Source: Sphingomicrobium arenosum (GTDB taxonomy: Bacteria; Pseudomonadota; Alphaproteobacteria; Sphingomonadales; Sphingomonadaceae). From it: DNA of 64,000 bases. The position numbers and the translations under genes were made by a program. Positions 1-8,249 of this stretch are shown piece after piece. How positions within the stretch are numbered: position 1 is the stretch's first letter; every line of letters starts with the position of its first letter. Location: positions 186,001-250,000 of the forward strand of contig NZ_JANPVN010000001.1 of assembly GCF_026157085.1 (NCBI RefSeq). The letters are read 5' to 3'. Under the pieces are notes generated by a model that did no database searches, had not been told where the DNA came from, and worked only from the letters and a program-made list of their open reading frames with translations.

Positions 1-933
1 GCAGCCGCCTAGTTGGGCGACATCCCACTGAATCGCCTCGGGCTGGCGCGCGAAACTGTAGAGCCCTTCGCCGTCGAAATAGGCGGCGGTGAAGCGCGGA
101 TTCCAATAGGGTGCAAAGCGCCACGGTCCATAATCGAAACTCTCGCCGGTGATGGCGATATTGTCCGAGTTGAGGACGCCATGGACGAAGCCCGCCGCCA
201 TGTAGGAGGCGGCAAGGTGCGCAGTGGCGCTGGCGACGAGGTCGAACAGCCGCACGGCGGCGTCCTTGTCCTTCTCGGGCGGGGTTTCTCCATAGAGATG
301 TTCGAGGCAATAGCGGGTCAGCGCCTTCAGGGCGGCCTTGTCGCGGTGAAAGGCGAAGCGCTGGAAGGTGCCGATGCGGATATGACCGTGGCCGAGGCGG
401 GTGAGGACCGAGGAGCGGGTGGGGCTGGGTTCGTCCGAGCGCCATAGCGATTCGCCGGTTTCGAACAAGGCGAAGCTCTTGGAGGTATTGACGCCCAAGG
501 CCTCGAGCATCTCGGTGGCGAAGATTTCGCGGACCCCGCCCTTTAGCGTGAGGCGGCCGTCTCCCTGGCGGCTCCACGGGGTCTGGCCCGAGCCCTTGGT
601 GGCGAGGTCGAGAAGGCGTCCTTCGGGGCCGCGGACCTGCGCGAAGAGAAAGCCGCGCCCGTCGCCGAGGTCGGGGTTGTAGTTGCGGAACTGGTGACCG
701 TGATAGCGCAGCGCGAGCGGCGCCTCGAGATTGTCGGGCAGGGGGTCGAAGCGCGCGAAATGCTTTTCCCATGCGGGGCGCATGTAGCTCCCGAGGCCGA
801 TCTGCTTGGCCCAATGGTGGTTGGCGAAGCGCAGTTTGGCCTCGGGGAACATGGCGGGGGCGACTTCGTCATAGAAGTCGGGACCGAGTTCGAGGATGCG
901 CGGATCGGGATTATAGGCTGGCGATTTGACCAT
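1..933 (-). CDS. selO: Protein adenylyltransferase SelO (YdiU family), C-terminus cut by window edge
   Basis: SelO is a pseudokinase-fold enzyme that transfers AMP from ATP to Ser/Thr/Tyr of target proteins and is linked to redox stress. The reverse strand is open from an ATG at 933 to base 1, giving 311 residues with no stop, so the C-terminal third lies outside the window. The N-terminal part carries the family pattern LGDGRGFLFAQVRG, then KGSGQTPWSREGDGR (nucleotide-binding region, about residues 80-115). Later comes VLNSDNIAITG followed by FDYGPW, the catalytic/metal-binding Asn and Asp region around residues 255-270. It is transcribed divergently from the alpha/beta hydrolase gene, with only 37 bases between the starts. 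Family assignment is from recognised motifs; the cellular targets are unknown. Confidence 0.93.
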   Translation of the reverse strand, partial: MVKSPAYNPDPRILELGPDFYDEVAPAMFPEAKLRFANHHWAKQIGLGSYMRPAWEKHFARFDPLPDNLEAPLALRYHGHQFRNYNPDLGDGRGFLFAQVRGPEGRLLDLATKGSGQTPWSRQGDGRLTLKGGVREIFATEMLEALGVNTSKSFALFETGESLWRSDEPSPTRSSVLTRLGHGHIRIGTFQRFAFHRDKAALKALTRYCLEHLYGETPPEKDKDAAVRLFDLVASATAHLAASYMAAGFVHGVLNSDNIAITGESFDYGPWRFAPYWNPRFTAAYFDGEGLYSFARQPEAIQWDVAQLGGC

Positions 934-970
934 GGCTCGGCGATAGAGAAGGCGAGAAGAAGGGGAAAGC

Positions 971-1852
971 GTGTTGGGTGAAAAAGGTCCGAAATATCGG
1001 GATCGCTACTGGAACAGCCCCGAGGGCCTGAAGCTCCATTATCGCGATTATGACGGGCCGCTCGAGGGGCCGCCGATCCTTTGCCTGCCCGGGCTGACGC
1101 GCAATGCGCGCGATTTCGAGCCGGTGGCGGCGGCTTTTGCCGGCACGCACCGAGTGATCGCGGTCGACTTTCGCGGGCGGGGGCTCAGCGATCCCGATCC
1201 CGATCCGACGCGCTACCATCCGCCGACCTATGTCGCCGACGTGCTCAAATTGCTCGATCAGCTGGGCATCGCTGATGCGATTTTCGTCGGCACGTCGCTC
1301 GGCGGGATCGTGACGATGCTGCTGGCGACCGAGGAGCCCGAGCGGATCGCCTCGGCCCTCTTGAACGATATCGGGCCCGAGCTGGTCGAGACCGGGCTCA
1401 ATCGCATCCGGGGCTATGTCGCCAAGGGCGTCGAGGCGCGTGATTATGCCGAGGCGGCGGGGCTCTATGCGGCGGGGATGGGCGATGTCTATCCGCGCTG
1501 GGGAAAGGCCGAATGGGAACGCTTCGCGCGCCGCGCCATGCATGAAGGCGGCAAGGGCGTGACGAGCAATTACGATCGCCGCATCGCCGACAATGTGGTG
1601 GCGGGATCTTCCTCGGCGCCGATGGATGCCTGGCACCTGCTCGATGCCTTGAAGGACAAGCCGGTGACGATCCTGCGTGGGGAAAAGAGCGACCTCTTCT
1701 CGCCCGAGATCGCGCAGCGGATGCTCGAGCATCTCGATCAGGCGGAGTTGGTGACGGTGCCCGACGTCGGCCATGCGCCGAGCTTCGACGAGGAAGAATC
1801 GATCGCCGCGCTGGCCGCGTTGATCGCGCGAACGCCTGACGCCAACGGCTGA
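971..1852 (+). CDS. Alpha/beta hydrolase
   Basis: A 293-residue alpha/beta-hydrolase-fold protein. It shows the early strand and oxyanion region PPILCLPGLTRNARDF, the nucleophile elbow GTSLGG (Ser near residue 109) and the catalytic His in VGHAPSF near residue 267. There is no signal peptide, so it is probably cytoplasmic. The start is a GTG with an AAGAAGGGGAAA purine run upstream; a TTG one codon later is an alternative. Sphingomonads carry many close relatives opening with a RYW-SPDGLKLHYRDY pattern, matched here by RYWNSPEGLKLHYRDY. The substrate cannot be told from sequence: esterase, lactonase or C-C hydrolase are all possible. It ends 3 bases before the convergent SCO gene. Confidence 0.9.
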   Translation: MLGEKGPKYRDRYWNSPEGLKLHYRDYDGPLEGPPILCLPGLTRNARDFEPVAAAFAGTHRVIAVDFRGRGLSDPDPDPTRYHPPTYVADVLKLLDQLGIADAIFVGTSLGGIVTMLLATEEPERIASALLNDIGPELVETGLNRIRGYVAKGVEARDYAEAAGLYAAGMGDVYPRWGKAEWERFARRAMHEGGKGVTSNYDRRIADNVVAGSSSAPMDAWHLLDALKDKPVTILRGEKSDLFSPEIAQRMLEHLDQAELVTVPDVGHAPSFDEEESIAALAALIARTPDANG

Positions 1853-1855
1853 TCG

Positions 1856-2461
1856 TCAGCCGATCAGCCGTTCGAGCTTGGCGCGGGCGGCTTCGTCGCT
1901 TTCCTCGGGACTGATGGTCGATTGGAAGCGGCCCTGACGGTCGATCAGGAAGACATTGGCGGTGTGATTGACGTCGTAATTGCCGCTGCCATCGTTTTCG
2001 CCGAGGATCGCGGCCACGCCGAACTGCTTCATGACCTTGTCGAGTTGCGGCTGGCTTCCAGTGAGGCCGATGATGTCGGTGCCGAACAGCTCGGCATAGC
2101 GGCCGACTTCCTCGGGGCCGTCGCGTTGCGGGTCGACACTGATGAAGACGATCTCGAACGCCTCTTCGCCGCCGAGCTGTTGGCGCAGGCGAACGAGGTC
2201 GGCGAGCGTCGTCGGGCAGATGTCGGGGCAGTGGGTGAAGCCGAAGAACACTGCCTTCGGGCGTCCGGCGAGGCGGTGGCTGGAGAAAGGCTCGCCATCG
2301 GCGCCGACCAGCGTGAACGGCCCGCCGATCGAAAAGGCGCTGTCGGGATCGGGGCGGCTGCCGTCGCGATTGGGGTCGGCGTCGCTGGTCAGTGCCAGCA
2401 CACCATAGCCGATTGCCGCGAGCGCAACCAGAATCCACAGGACGAGGCGAGTACGCGCCAT
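1856..2461 (-). CDS. SCO1/SenC family copper chaperone / thiol-disulfide protein
   Basis: A 201-residue membrane-anchored thioredoxin-fold protein of the SCO family, which delivers copper to the CuA site of cytochrome c oxidase or reduces its cysteines. One N-terminal membrane segment (LVLWILVALAAIGYGVLAL) anchors the rest in the periplasm. The copper/redox motif is CPDIC within FFGFTHCPDICPTTL (about residues 75-88), and a conserved His lies in VNHTANVFLID near residue 170. The ATG shares one base with the stop of the upstream PCu(A)C gene, so the two are translationally coupled. This is the usual pairing for copper delivery to oxidase. No oxidase subunit genes are in the window. Confidence 0.93.
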   Translation of the reverse strand: MARTRLVLWILVALAAIGYGVLALTSDADPNRDGSRPDPDSAFSIGGPFTLVGADGEPFSSHRLAGRPKAVFFGFTHCPDICPTTLADLVRLRQQLGGEEAFEIVFISVDPQRDGPEEVGRYAELFGTDIIGLTGSQPQLDKVMKQFGVAAILGENDGSGNYDVNHTANVFLIDRQGRFQSTISPEESDEAARAKLERLIG

Positions 2462-2898
2462 TAGCGCGCGCCCGGTTCGAGGACGCGGATCTCGACCTCG
2501 CGCTCGCCGCTGGTCTCAAAGTCCAGCTTTAGCGTGAAAGTCTCGCCGGCGACGAGCGGTGCCTCCAGCCCCATCAGCATGACATGGTCGCCTTGCGGTT
2601 CGAGCAGGCTCTCCTCGCCGGCAGCGATGCGGATGCCCTCGGTGACGGGCTGCATGCTCGCCATGCCATCCTCGAAACTGGTACGATGCAAGCTGGCGTC
2701 GCCTCGCTCGCTGGTGACCGCGAGGAGCTTGTCGTCGCTGCTGCCTTCGTTGGCGATACGCAAATAGGCCGCCGCCATCGGCTGGCCCGGGAGAGTAGCG
2801 CGCGCCCAGCCATCATCGAGGAGGAGTTCGGGGTCGCTGTTGGCGGAGCAGGCGGCAAGGGCGAGCGCGGCAAGGCCGGCGAGAAGCGTCTGTTTCAT
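2461..2898 (-). CDS. PCu(A)C copper chaperone lipoprotein
   Basis: A 145-residue periplasmic copper chaperone of the PCu(A)C (DUF461) family, which binds Cu(I) through Met and His and loads SCO proteins or CuA sites. The N-terminus is a lipoprotein signal with lipobox LAAC (Cys near residue 17). The copper motif is spread over HRTSFEDGMASMQPV and EPQGDHVMLMGL, giving the expected H-x(n)-M and HxM ligand spacing (about residues 70-112). It is first in a two-gene operon with the SCO gene, overlapping it by one base. The pairing strongly supports a role in cytochrome oxidase copper delivery. Confidence 0.93.
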   Translation of the reverse strand: MKQTLLAGLAALALAACSANSDPELLLDDGWARATLPGQPMAAAYLRIANEGSSDDKLLAVTSERGDASLHRTSFEDGMASMQPVTEGIRIAAGEESLLEPQGDHVMLMGLEAPLVAGETFTLKLDFETSGEREVEIRVLEPGAR

Positions 2899-3036
2899 CG
2901 CCGGTCGCTCTAGCAGCGGCCCGGGCGTGGCTCAATCACCTCCGGCGTGGACCTTTGCCCGCCTCGCCCTTTTCCTGCCTATTTGAGAAGATAGGCGTTT
3001 GTCATTGCACGAGATTTTCCACCGAATCACCTTTTG

Positions 3037-4230
3037 ATGTTGAGCCCGAGACCCTCCGATTCCCCAGCGCAAGATGCCGACCGGGCCCTGATCCGGGCGA
3101 TGATCCTGCGCGCATTGGGGGCGCTCAAGATCAACGTGGCGGCGCTGGCGTTGGCGGCGGCAGTGGCGATTTCTGTTCATTACGGTCCGGCCCTTGGGCT
3201 CGCGATTGTCGCCCGGGTGGCGGCGCTTCTGACCATCTACCTGTTAGGGGTGCGTCTGCGACGTGCAGTGGAAGATGACGGTGAGTATCGAGTGGAGCTC
3301 GCCCGCTGGTCGCGCAGCGCGGCATTGGCGGGTTTCAGCTGGTCGCTGCTTTTGTGGGCGGTGCCGCCGGACGAGATCGGCTCGCTGGGCGCGCAGGGTC
3401 TATTCTCGATCGTGCTCCTCGGCGTGGCGAGCGCGATCAACACTATCATCGGCGAGCGCCGTGCGATCCTCTATTTCTCAATCCCCTTCGGTCTCAGTGC
3501 GGCGGCCTATTTCATTGCGCTGGCGCCCGTTGCGGGCTGGTTGCCGCTGCTAATCGCGGCACTCGGATTCGTCATCATCATCTTGTTCGCGATCAACATC
3601 GACAAGCAACAGCAGCATCTCGCCTCGATCTTCGCGGAAAATGTCATGCTCGCTCAGTCGCTTCACCGCGCCAATGTGGAATTGTCCGACGCGCTGACGA
3701 TCGCCGACCGGCTGGCGCATTACGACCCGCTGACAGGACTGCGCAATCGGCGCTCCTTCGAACAGGAATCGCGGCGGTTGCAGCGCGACCGAGCGGCGGG
3801 CGACCGGCACGACGTGATGCTGCTCGATGTCGATCATTTCAAGTCGCTCAACGATCGCTTCGGCCATGCCCATGGCGACACGGTGCTGCGACGGGTCGGT
3901 AAGGCGATCCAACTGTTTGCCCGCGTGCATGACGACGCGCTCGTGGCGCGCATCGGCGGTGAAGAATTCGTCCTCATCCTGTCGGGCGCGGCGAGTGACG
4001 AGGAGGCGGTGACTAGGGCGGAGAATCTGCGCGAGCGAATCGAACATCTGTCTCAGGAAGGCAGCGGGCGACAGGGCGCGGTCAGCGCGTCCATCGGCAC
4101 AACGCGATGGAGCGCGGGTGAGGCGCTGCAGGTGGCATTGGGACGCGCCGACCGGCTGCTCTATGCGGCGAAGGAAGCGGGGCGGAACCGGACCTGCGAC
4201 GATTATGGGATGGCGGGCTGCCGGCGCTAG
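3037..4230 (+). CDS. Membrane diguanylate cyclase (GGDEF)
   Basis: A 397-residue protein with about six predicted membrane helices in residues 25-190 and a C-terminal GGDEF domain that makes c-di-GMP from two GTP. The domain opens with YDPLTGLRNRRSF, has the metal/GTP Asp in LLDVDHFKSLNDRFGH, and carries an intact signature GGEEF near residue 306, so it should be active. The canonical inhibitory RxxD site five residues before the signature is absent; an RVHD occurs two residues too far upstream, so product inhibition is doubtful. The ATG follows a TTG directly and no clear Shine-Dalgarno is visible. The N-terminal membrane region matches no sensor domain I can name. It converges on the esterase gene. 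Confidence 0.92.
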   Translation: MLSPRPSDSPAQDADRALIRAMILRALGALKINVAALALAAAVAISVHYGPALGLAIVARVAALLTIYLLGVRLRRAVEDDGEYRVELARWSRSAALAGFSWSLLLWAVPPDEIGSLGAQGLFSIVLLGVASAINTIIGERRAILYFSIPFGLSAAAYFIALAPVAGWLPLLIAALGFVIIILFAINIDKQQQHLASIFAENVMLAQSLHRANVELSDALTIADRLAHYDPLTGLRNRRSFEQESRRLQRDRAAGDRHDVMLLDVDHFKSLNDRFGHAHGDTVLRRVGKAIQLFARVHDDALVARIGGEEFVLILSGAASDEEAVTRAENLRERIEHLSQEGSGRQGAVSASIGTTRWSAGEALQVALGRADRLLYAAKEAGRNRTCDDYGMAGCRR

Positions 4231-4232
4231 AA

Positions 4233-4250
4233 GCTGCATTCCGATGCAGC
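4233..4250. terminator. Hairpin between convergent genes
   Basis: A perfect 7-bp stem, GCTGCAT and ATGCAGC, closes on a TCCG loop just after the diguanylate cyclase stop and just before the end of the facing esterase gene. There is no T-tract on either side. It may slow convergent transcription or protect 3' ends; intrinsic termination is not proven. Confidence 0.4.
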
Positions 4251-4266
4251 CGGCGGCGACATACCT

Positions 4267-5232
4267 TTATCCGTGATAGGGGTTTTTCCCCGGCAGGAGC
4301 CAGCGTAGCGCACGGGTCAATCCGATCGGGTAGGTGCTCAGGTGCGTCCCGTCCTCAATGATCTCGTCACGCACTTCCAGGTTCGGATAGCCCCTGGCTC
4401 TGAGCTGGGCGGCAAACGTCCGTTGCTGTCCGACCATATCGTCGAAGCCGGGGGAGATTTCGGGGACTTCGGTTTCACCGGTCGCGAAATAGACCCGCCC
4501 GCGCAATTCGCGGCCCGCGTCTGCCGCGGCCTTCTCCATCTCGAAAATGATCTCATTATTGTGCCAGAGCGAGGGACTGGTGAGGATATAGTCGCTGAAT
4601 AGGCCGGGCTCCTCGATCAGGGCGTAGACGCCGAATAGGCCACCATAGCTGACGCCGGAGAGGATGCGGCGGTCGGGATCGGCGCGATAACGCATCTCGA
4701 CGAAAGGCAGCAGTTCGTCTTTGAGAAAAGTCAGATAGTGGCGCGCGCCGCCCGAGTTGAAGCGGGTCCCCGGATCGTCACTCGGCGTATAGTCGCGAGT
4801 TCGGCTCAATTGCGAGCCTTCGCCTTGCGCATGGCTGATGCCGACGAGGATAGCCTTTTCGAACACGCCCGTATGGAAGGGGAAAATGGTGACCCCGGTC
4901 GCTGTTAGCCATGTGTAGGTGGCATCGTTGAAATAGATGACCGGATAGCGGTGATCGCTATTTTCCGCCGCAGAATAGCCGGGGGGCAGCTTCACCTGCA
5001 CCTTGTAGGAGCGGCCGAGGGCTTCGGACCGGATCGAGCGTACTTCGCTGTCGCGCAGGACATAGGGGGCGACCTCTTCACTCTCCTCGTACGAAACGGG
5101 ACGCGGCGCCGACGGGGAGGGAGGTGCAGGCTGGGGCGGTGAGGCCAGCGTGGCTGGCGGCTCTGCGCCAAGGCCGTAGGCGGTTCCAGCGACGAGCGCA
5201 CATAGCGCCGGCACGAGCAGCAAGGATTTCAC
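4267..5232 (-). CDS. Exported alpha/beta hydrolase, putative esterase (PF00756-like)
   Basis: A 321-residue secreted esterase of the Fes/IroE/esterase-D-like family. The GTG at 5232 is chosen because GAAGAGGTGATT provides a Shine-Dalgarno at good spacing and the next residues form a signal peptide (VKSLLLVPALCALVAGTAYG). Longer in-frame starts would run into the tRNA-Cys gene. A Pro/Ala-rich linker follows (about residues 25-50), then the hydrolase domain with YKVQVKLPPGY, YPVIYFND, the nucleophile elbow GVSYGG (Ser near 194) and a C-terminal His in DGTHLSTYP. Relatives hydrolyse siderophores, acyl esters or formylglutathione, but the substrate here is not readable. No TonB-dependent receptor lies nearby. 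Confidence 0.88.
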   Translation of the reverse strand: MKSLLLVPALCALVAGTAYGLGAEPPATLASPPQPAPPSPSAPRPVSYEESEEVAPYVLRDSEVRSIRSEALGRSYKVQVKLPPGYSAAENSDHRYPVIYFNDATYTWLTATGVTIFPFHTGVFEKAILVGISHAQGEGSQLSRTRDYTPSDDPGTRFNSGGARHYLTFLKDELLPFVEMRYRADPDRRILSGVSYGGLFGVYALIEEPGLFSDYILTSPSLWHNNEIIFEMEKAAADAGRELRGRVYFATGETEVPEISPGFDDMVGQQRTFAAQLRARGYPNLEVRDEIIEDGTHLSTYPIGLTRALRWLLPGKNPYHG

Positions 5233-5328
5233 GTCAATCACCTCTTCACAACGCAGCACTGTCGTCGACCGAAGGCCCGATCGCAAGCGTCGGTCGCTTG
5301 CGATGGCCATGCAGACTGCGAGGAAAAG

Positions 5329-5402
5329 TGGAGGTCCGAGCCGGAATCGAACCGGCGTACACGGATTTGCAGTCCGCTGCGTCACCACTCCGCCATCGGA
5401 CC
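5329..5402 (-). tRNA. tRNA-Cys (GCA)
   Basis: The reverse strand folds as a tRNA: acceptor GGTCCGA pairs with TCGGACC, the anticodon stem-loop contains CTGCAAATC with anticodon GCA, and the T arm is GCCGG TTCGATT CCGGC. The encoded CCA ends at 5329. Length 74 nt including CCA. Confidence 0.97.
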
Positions 5403-5419
5403 TCGCATGGTGAAGCGCT

Positions 5420-5449
5420 GCATTGGCGGAAGCGCGGGCGCCTTGTCAA
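5420..5449 (-). promoter_or_regulatory. Candidate promoter for tRNA-Cys
   Basis: On the reverse strand a consensus -35 TTGACA (5449-5444) is followed after 18 bases by CAATGC (5425-5420), about 17 bases before the tRNA 5' end. The -35 is perfect but the -10 is poor; the placement supports it. Confidence 0.45.
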
Positions 5450-5475
5450 CGATGATCTTGGATCGAAAAGACGGC

Positions 5476-5494
5476 ACGTCGCATCATGCGACGT
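5476..5494. promoter_or_regulatory. 19-bp perfect palindrome in divergent intergenic region
   Basis: ACGTCGCAT and ATGCGACGT flank a single C, a perfect inverted repeat. It lies between the divergently transcribed tRNA-Cys and the PCMT-like/tolC operon, about 65 bp before the latter's start. The size and symmetry suit a dimeric repressor operator, or a hairpin in a leader. No T-tract follows. Confidence 0.5.
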
Positions 5495-5560
5495 CTTGGC
5501 GTTTCACCCCATTGCGCCTAGAGAGCGGTATGGCTATAGCTGTATTAGAAAGATGAGACA

Positions 5561-6208
5561 GTGAGTGCGACCGTGATCGACCGTGATGACATGGATGCCG
5601 CCCGCCAGGCGATGATCGACAGCCAGCTTCGCCCCAACGGAGTGACCGACAAGGCGCTGCTCGGCGCGATGGCGGATGTGCGCCGCGAACATTATCTGCC
5701 TGAGGGCAAGCGCGCGATCGCCTATCGCGACCGGGCGATCGATCTCGGCAGTGGCCGCCAGGCGATGGCCCCGACGCCACTCGCGCTGCTGATCGATCGC
5801 GCCGCGCCAAAGGCGGACGAAAAGGCGCTCGTCGTCGGCCCGCTCGCCGCTTATGCGGCCGCCTTGCTCTGCGAGATGGGGCTCGAGGTGGTGGCGCTCG
5901 ACAATGAGACGACCGACGAGCCGGTGAGCGATGGCGTCGTGGTAAAGAACGGCAAGCTGGAAGCAGGCGTGGCCGATGAGGGGCCCTACGATCTCATTCT
6001 GGTGGTCGGCGCGGTCGAAATGCTGGGCGAGGCGCTGACGGCGCAGCTCGGCGAGAATGGTCGCGTCGCGGCGCCGGTGATGGAAGGGGGCGTCAGCCGC
6101 CTGTCGATCGGGCGCAAGGTCGGCGGCGAGATCGCCTTCCGGAGCTTCGGCGACGCGCAAGTTGCACGACTGGGCTGTTTCGACCGTCCGAAGTCGTTTC
6201 AATTCTAA
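5561..6208 (+). CDS. PCMT-like protein with degenerate methyltransferase motifs
   Basis: A 215-residue protein of the protein-L-isoaspartate O-methyltransferase family by overall pattern: the N-terminal ARQAMIDSQLRPNGVTD helix, VRREHYLP, AYRDRAIDLGSGRQ, and a C-terminal half with GRVAAPVMEGGVSRLSI. Key features of active PCMTs are altered. The TISQP substrate loop reads AMAPT, and the SAM-binding motif I (normally GxGxGY) reads GPLAAY near residue 90, with a short region after it. Methyltransferase activity is therefore doubtful. It begins the conserved alphaproteobacterial run to tolC, 20 bases downstream. The start used is GTG 5561; ATG 5591 is possible. Confidence 0.82.
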   Translation: MSATVIDRDDMDAARQAMIDSQLRPNGVTDKALLGAMADVRREHYLPEGKRAIAYRDRAIDLGSGRQAMAPTPLALLIDRAAPKADEKALVVGPLAAYAAALLCEMGLEVVALDNETTDEPVSDGVVVKNGKLEAGVADEGPYDLILVVGAVEMLGEALTAQLGENGRVAAPVMEGGVSRLSIGRKVGGEIAFRSFGDAQVARLGCFDRPKSFQF

Positions 6209-6231
6209 TCGGTTTTCAAGGGGAGGGCGTG

Positions 6232-7692
6232 ATGCGTTTGGGCAAGTTTGCAACCGGGGTCGCGCTGGCGGTACTCGCGCTCCCCATGGTCGCCCAGGCG
6301 CAGGATCGCGAAACGCTGAGCGAAGCGCTGCGCGACACCTATCTTACCAATCCCACGCTGACGGCCCAGCGCGAGGCACTGCGGGCGACGGATGCCAATG
6401 TGGCGCTGGCCAAGGCGGGCGGCCGGCCGACGCTGAGCGCGATCGCCGGGCTGGACCGCGAGTTGTCGCGGCGCGGGGCACTGGGGTCGGAAGCACAGGA
6501 TTTTAACGTCTCGGTCGGCGCGGACCTCAGCTATCCGCTCTTCCAGGGCGGGCGGGTCAAGAATGACATTCGCGCCGCCAAGGCGCGGGTCGATGCCGGT
6601 CGCGCGACCCTGCGCGCGGTCGAGGGCGATGTCTTCACGCAGGCGGTCGCGGCCTACATGGACGTGATCCGCGCCCGCGCCGTGGTGGAGCTGAGCGCCA
6701 ATCAAGTGGACGTGCTCGATACCAATCTTCAGGCGAGCCAAGATCGTTTCGAGATCGGCGACCTGACACGCACCGATGTCGCGCAATCGGAAGCGCGGCT
6801 CCAGCTGGCGCAATCGCGGCTGGCGGGGGCGCAGGGTCAGCTTGCGGCTGCCGAGGAAACCTATCGGCAGGTGATCGGCGACGCGCCCGGCGTGCTGGCG
6901 CCGCCGCCGCCCTTGCCCCCGCTGCCCGATACGCCCGAGGAAGCGGTGCGGATCGCGCTGGTAGAGAATGCCGACTTTGAGGCGGCGCGCGAACTGGCGC
7001 AGGCTGCCGGCTATGATGTGCGCGTCGCGCGCGCCTCGCGTCTGCCGACGGTGTCGGCGGTTGGTTCGGGTACCTATGTGAACGCGCTAGGCAATTCGGG
7101 CGACGATGCGCTCGGCAATCCTTTCCCCAACGATGGGTCGGTGACGAGCGTCGGGCTATCCTCGCGCATTCCCATCTATCAGGGCGGTGCGCCCGCCGCG
7201 CGGGTGGCGCAGGCACAGGCATTCGAAGCGCAGCGGCTCGAGCTGCTGATTGCCGCCGAGCGCGGCGTGGTGGCGGAAACGCGCTCGGCCTTCGCAGCCT
7301 ATAAAGCATCGCAGCGCGCCATTGCCGCCAACCAGGTGGCGGTCGAGGCGAACGAATTGGCGCTCGAAGGGGCGCGGCTGGAAAATTCGATCGGGACGCG
7401 CTCTGTGCTGTTCGTGCTCGATGCCGAACAGGAATTGCTCAACGCGCGCGTCGATCTCGTGACGGCCGAGCGCGATGCCTATGTCGCGGGCTTCCGGCTT
7501 TTGAATGCGATGGGCCAAGCCGAGGCGGAGGATCTCGAACTGGGCGGCGGGGCGCTCTACGATCCCGTCGGGGCCTATCGCGAGGTCGCCAATCGCTGGT
7601 CCGACTGGGGCGGGCGCAGGGTCGATGGGCCGACCGCGACCAGCACCGTGACCGACGAAGAGCGCCCGCAAGGCGTGACAGAGCGTCAATAA
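6232..7692 (+). CDS. tolC: TolC family outer membrane efflux/secretion channel
   Basis: A 486-residue TolC-type outer membrane protein forming the trimeric exit duct of type I secretion and efflux systems. It has a signal peptide ending VAQA (about residue 23), then two tandem OEP repeats of long helices and beta strands: LSEALRDTYLTNPTLTAQR opens the first, and the second begins near DTPEEAVRIALVENADF (about residue 240). The family length of about 450-490 residues is matched. The ATG at 6232 follows AAGGGGAGGG; a GTG one codon earlier is a weaker option. It is probably co-transcribed with the PCMT-like gene before it and the PopZ-like gene 18 bases after it. No membrane fusion protein or inner membrane pump gene is nearby. 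Confidence 0.93.
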   Translation: MRLGKFATGVALAVLALPMVAQAQDRETLSEALRDTYLTNPTLTAQREALRATDANVALAKAGGRPTLSAIAGLDRELSRRGALGSEAQDFNVSVGADLSYPLFQGGRVKNDIRAAKARVDAGRATLRAVEGDVFTQAVAAYMDVIRARAVVELSANQVDVLDTNLQASQDRFEIGDLTRTDVAQSEARLQLAQSRLAGAQGQLAAAEETYRQVIGDAPGVLAPPPPLPPLPDTPEEAVRIALVENADFEAARELAQAAGYDVRVARASRLPTVSAVGSGTYVNALGNSGDDALGNPFPNDGSVTSVGLSSRIPIYQGGAPAARVAQAQAFEAQRLELLIAAERGVVAETRSAFAAYKASQRAIAANQVAVEANELALEGARLENSIGTRSVLFVLDAEQELLNARVDLVTAERDAYVAGFRLLNAMGQAEAEDLELGGGALYDPVGAYREVANRWSDWGGRRVDGPTATSTVTDEERPQGVTERQ

Positions 7693-7710
7693 TCGGTAAA
7701 GAGGGCGGTT

Positions 7711-8172
7711 ATGGCAGGACCTAACGAGCCCTCGATGGAAGATATTCTCGCCTCGATCAAAAAAGTGATCGCGGAGGAAGACGCGCCGCGTGAACCGCAG
7801 GAGCGGGGCCCGCGCAAGGCCGCCGCGTCTATCGTAGCGATGCCCGACGAGGAGGAGGATGACGACGTCCTCGATCTCGGCGCCGCAGTAGAGGCCGCGC
7901 CCGCCGGGACCGGACACGATCCCGACAGCGCGCCTGCAGAGATCGCCAGCCTGATGGCCGAAGATGTGGCGGGCTCGACCCGCTCGCGGCTCGAGGAACT
8001 GGCCAATGTCGCGGCTAGCGCACCTGCCGGCAGCAACGTCAATCCGCTGGAAGAGGTGGTGCGCGACATGCTGCGCCCGCTGTTGAAGCAATGGCTCGAC
8101 GAGCGCTTGCCGGGAATTGTCGATGAACATGTCCGCCGCGAGATCAGCAGGATCACCGGCCGCAAGCTTTAG
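7711..8172 (+). CDS. popZ: PopZ-like polar organizing protein (DUF2497)
   Basis: A 153-residue DUF2497 protein. The N-terminal helix EPSMEDILASIKKVIAEED and the C-terminal oligomerisation helices (EEVVRDMLRPLLKQWLDERL followed by PGIVDEHVRREISRI, residues 110-150) match both ends of PopZ. PopZ forms a polymeric hub at the cell pole in Caulobacter and anchors the chromosome origin and signalling proteins. The middle (about residues 40-85) is acidic and low complexity, like PopZ's PED linker. The start has an AAAGAGGG Shine-Dalgarno. In alphaproteobacteria this gene commonly precedes valS; here an S9 peptidase gene lies between them. Polar function is inferred from the family. Confidence 0.88.
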   Translation: MAGPNEPSMEDILASIKKVIAEEDAPREPQERGPRKAAASIVAMPDEEEDDDVLDLGAAVEAAPAGTGHDPDSAPAEIASLMAEDVAGSTRSRLEELANVAASAPAGSNVNPLEEVVRDMLRPLLKQWLDERLPGIVDEHVRREISRITGRKL

Positions 8173-8249
8173 CGCGGCGGCGCACAGGGACGCCTGCAAG
8201 CTCTGACGACCCCTCTTGCGATAATGTGGCGCCGCGCTAGCGTTGCGCC

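Noticed and set aside
5233-5388. Longer N-terminus for the esterase, extending through the tRNA-Cys gene
   Set aside because: The extension is tRNA antisense; the GTG at 5232 has a Shine-Dalgarno and leads straight into a signal peptide.
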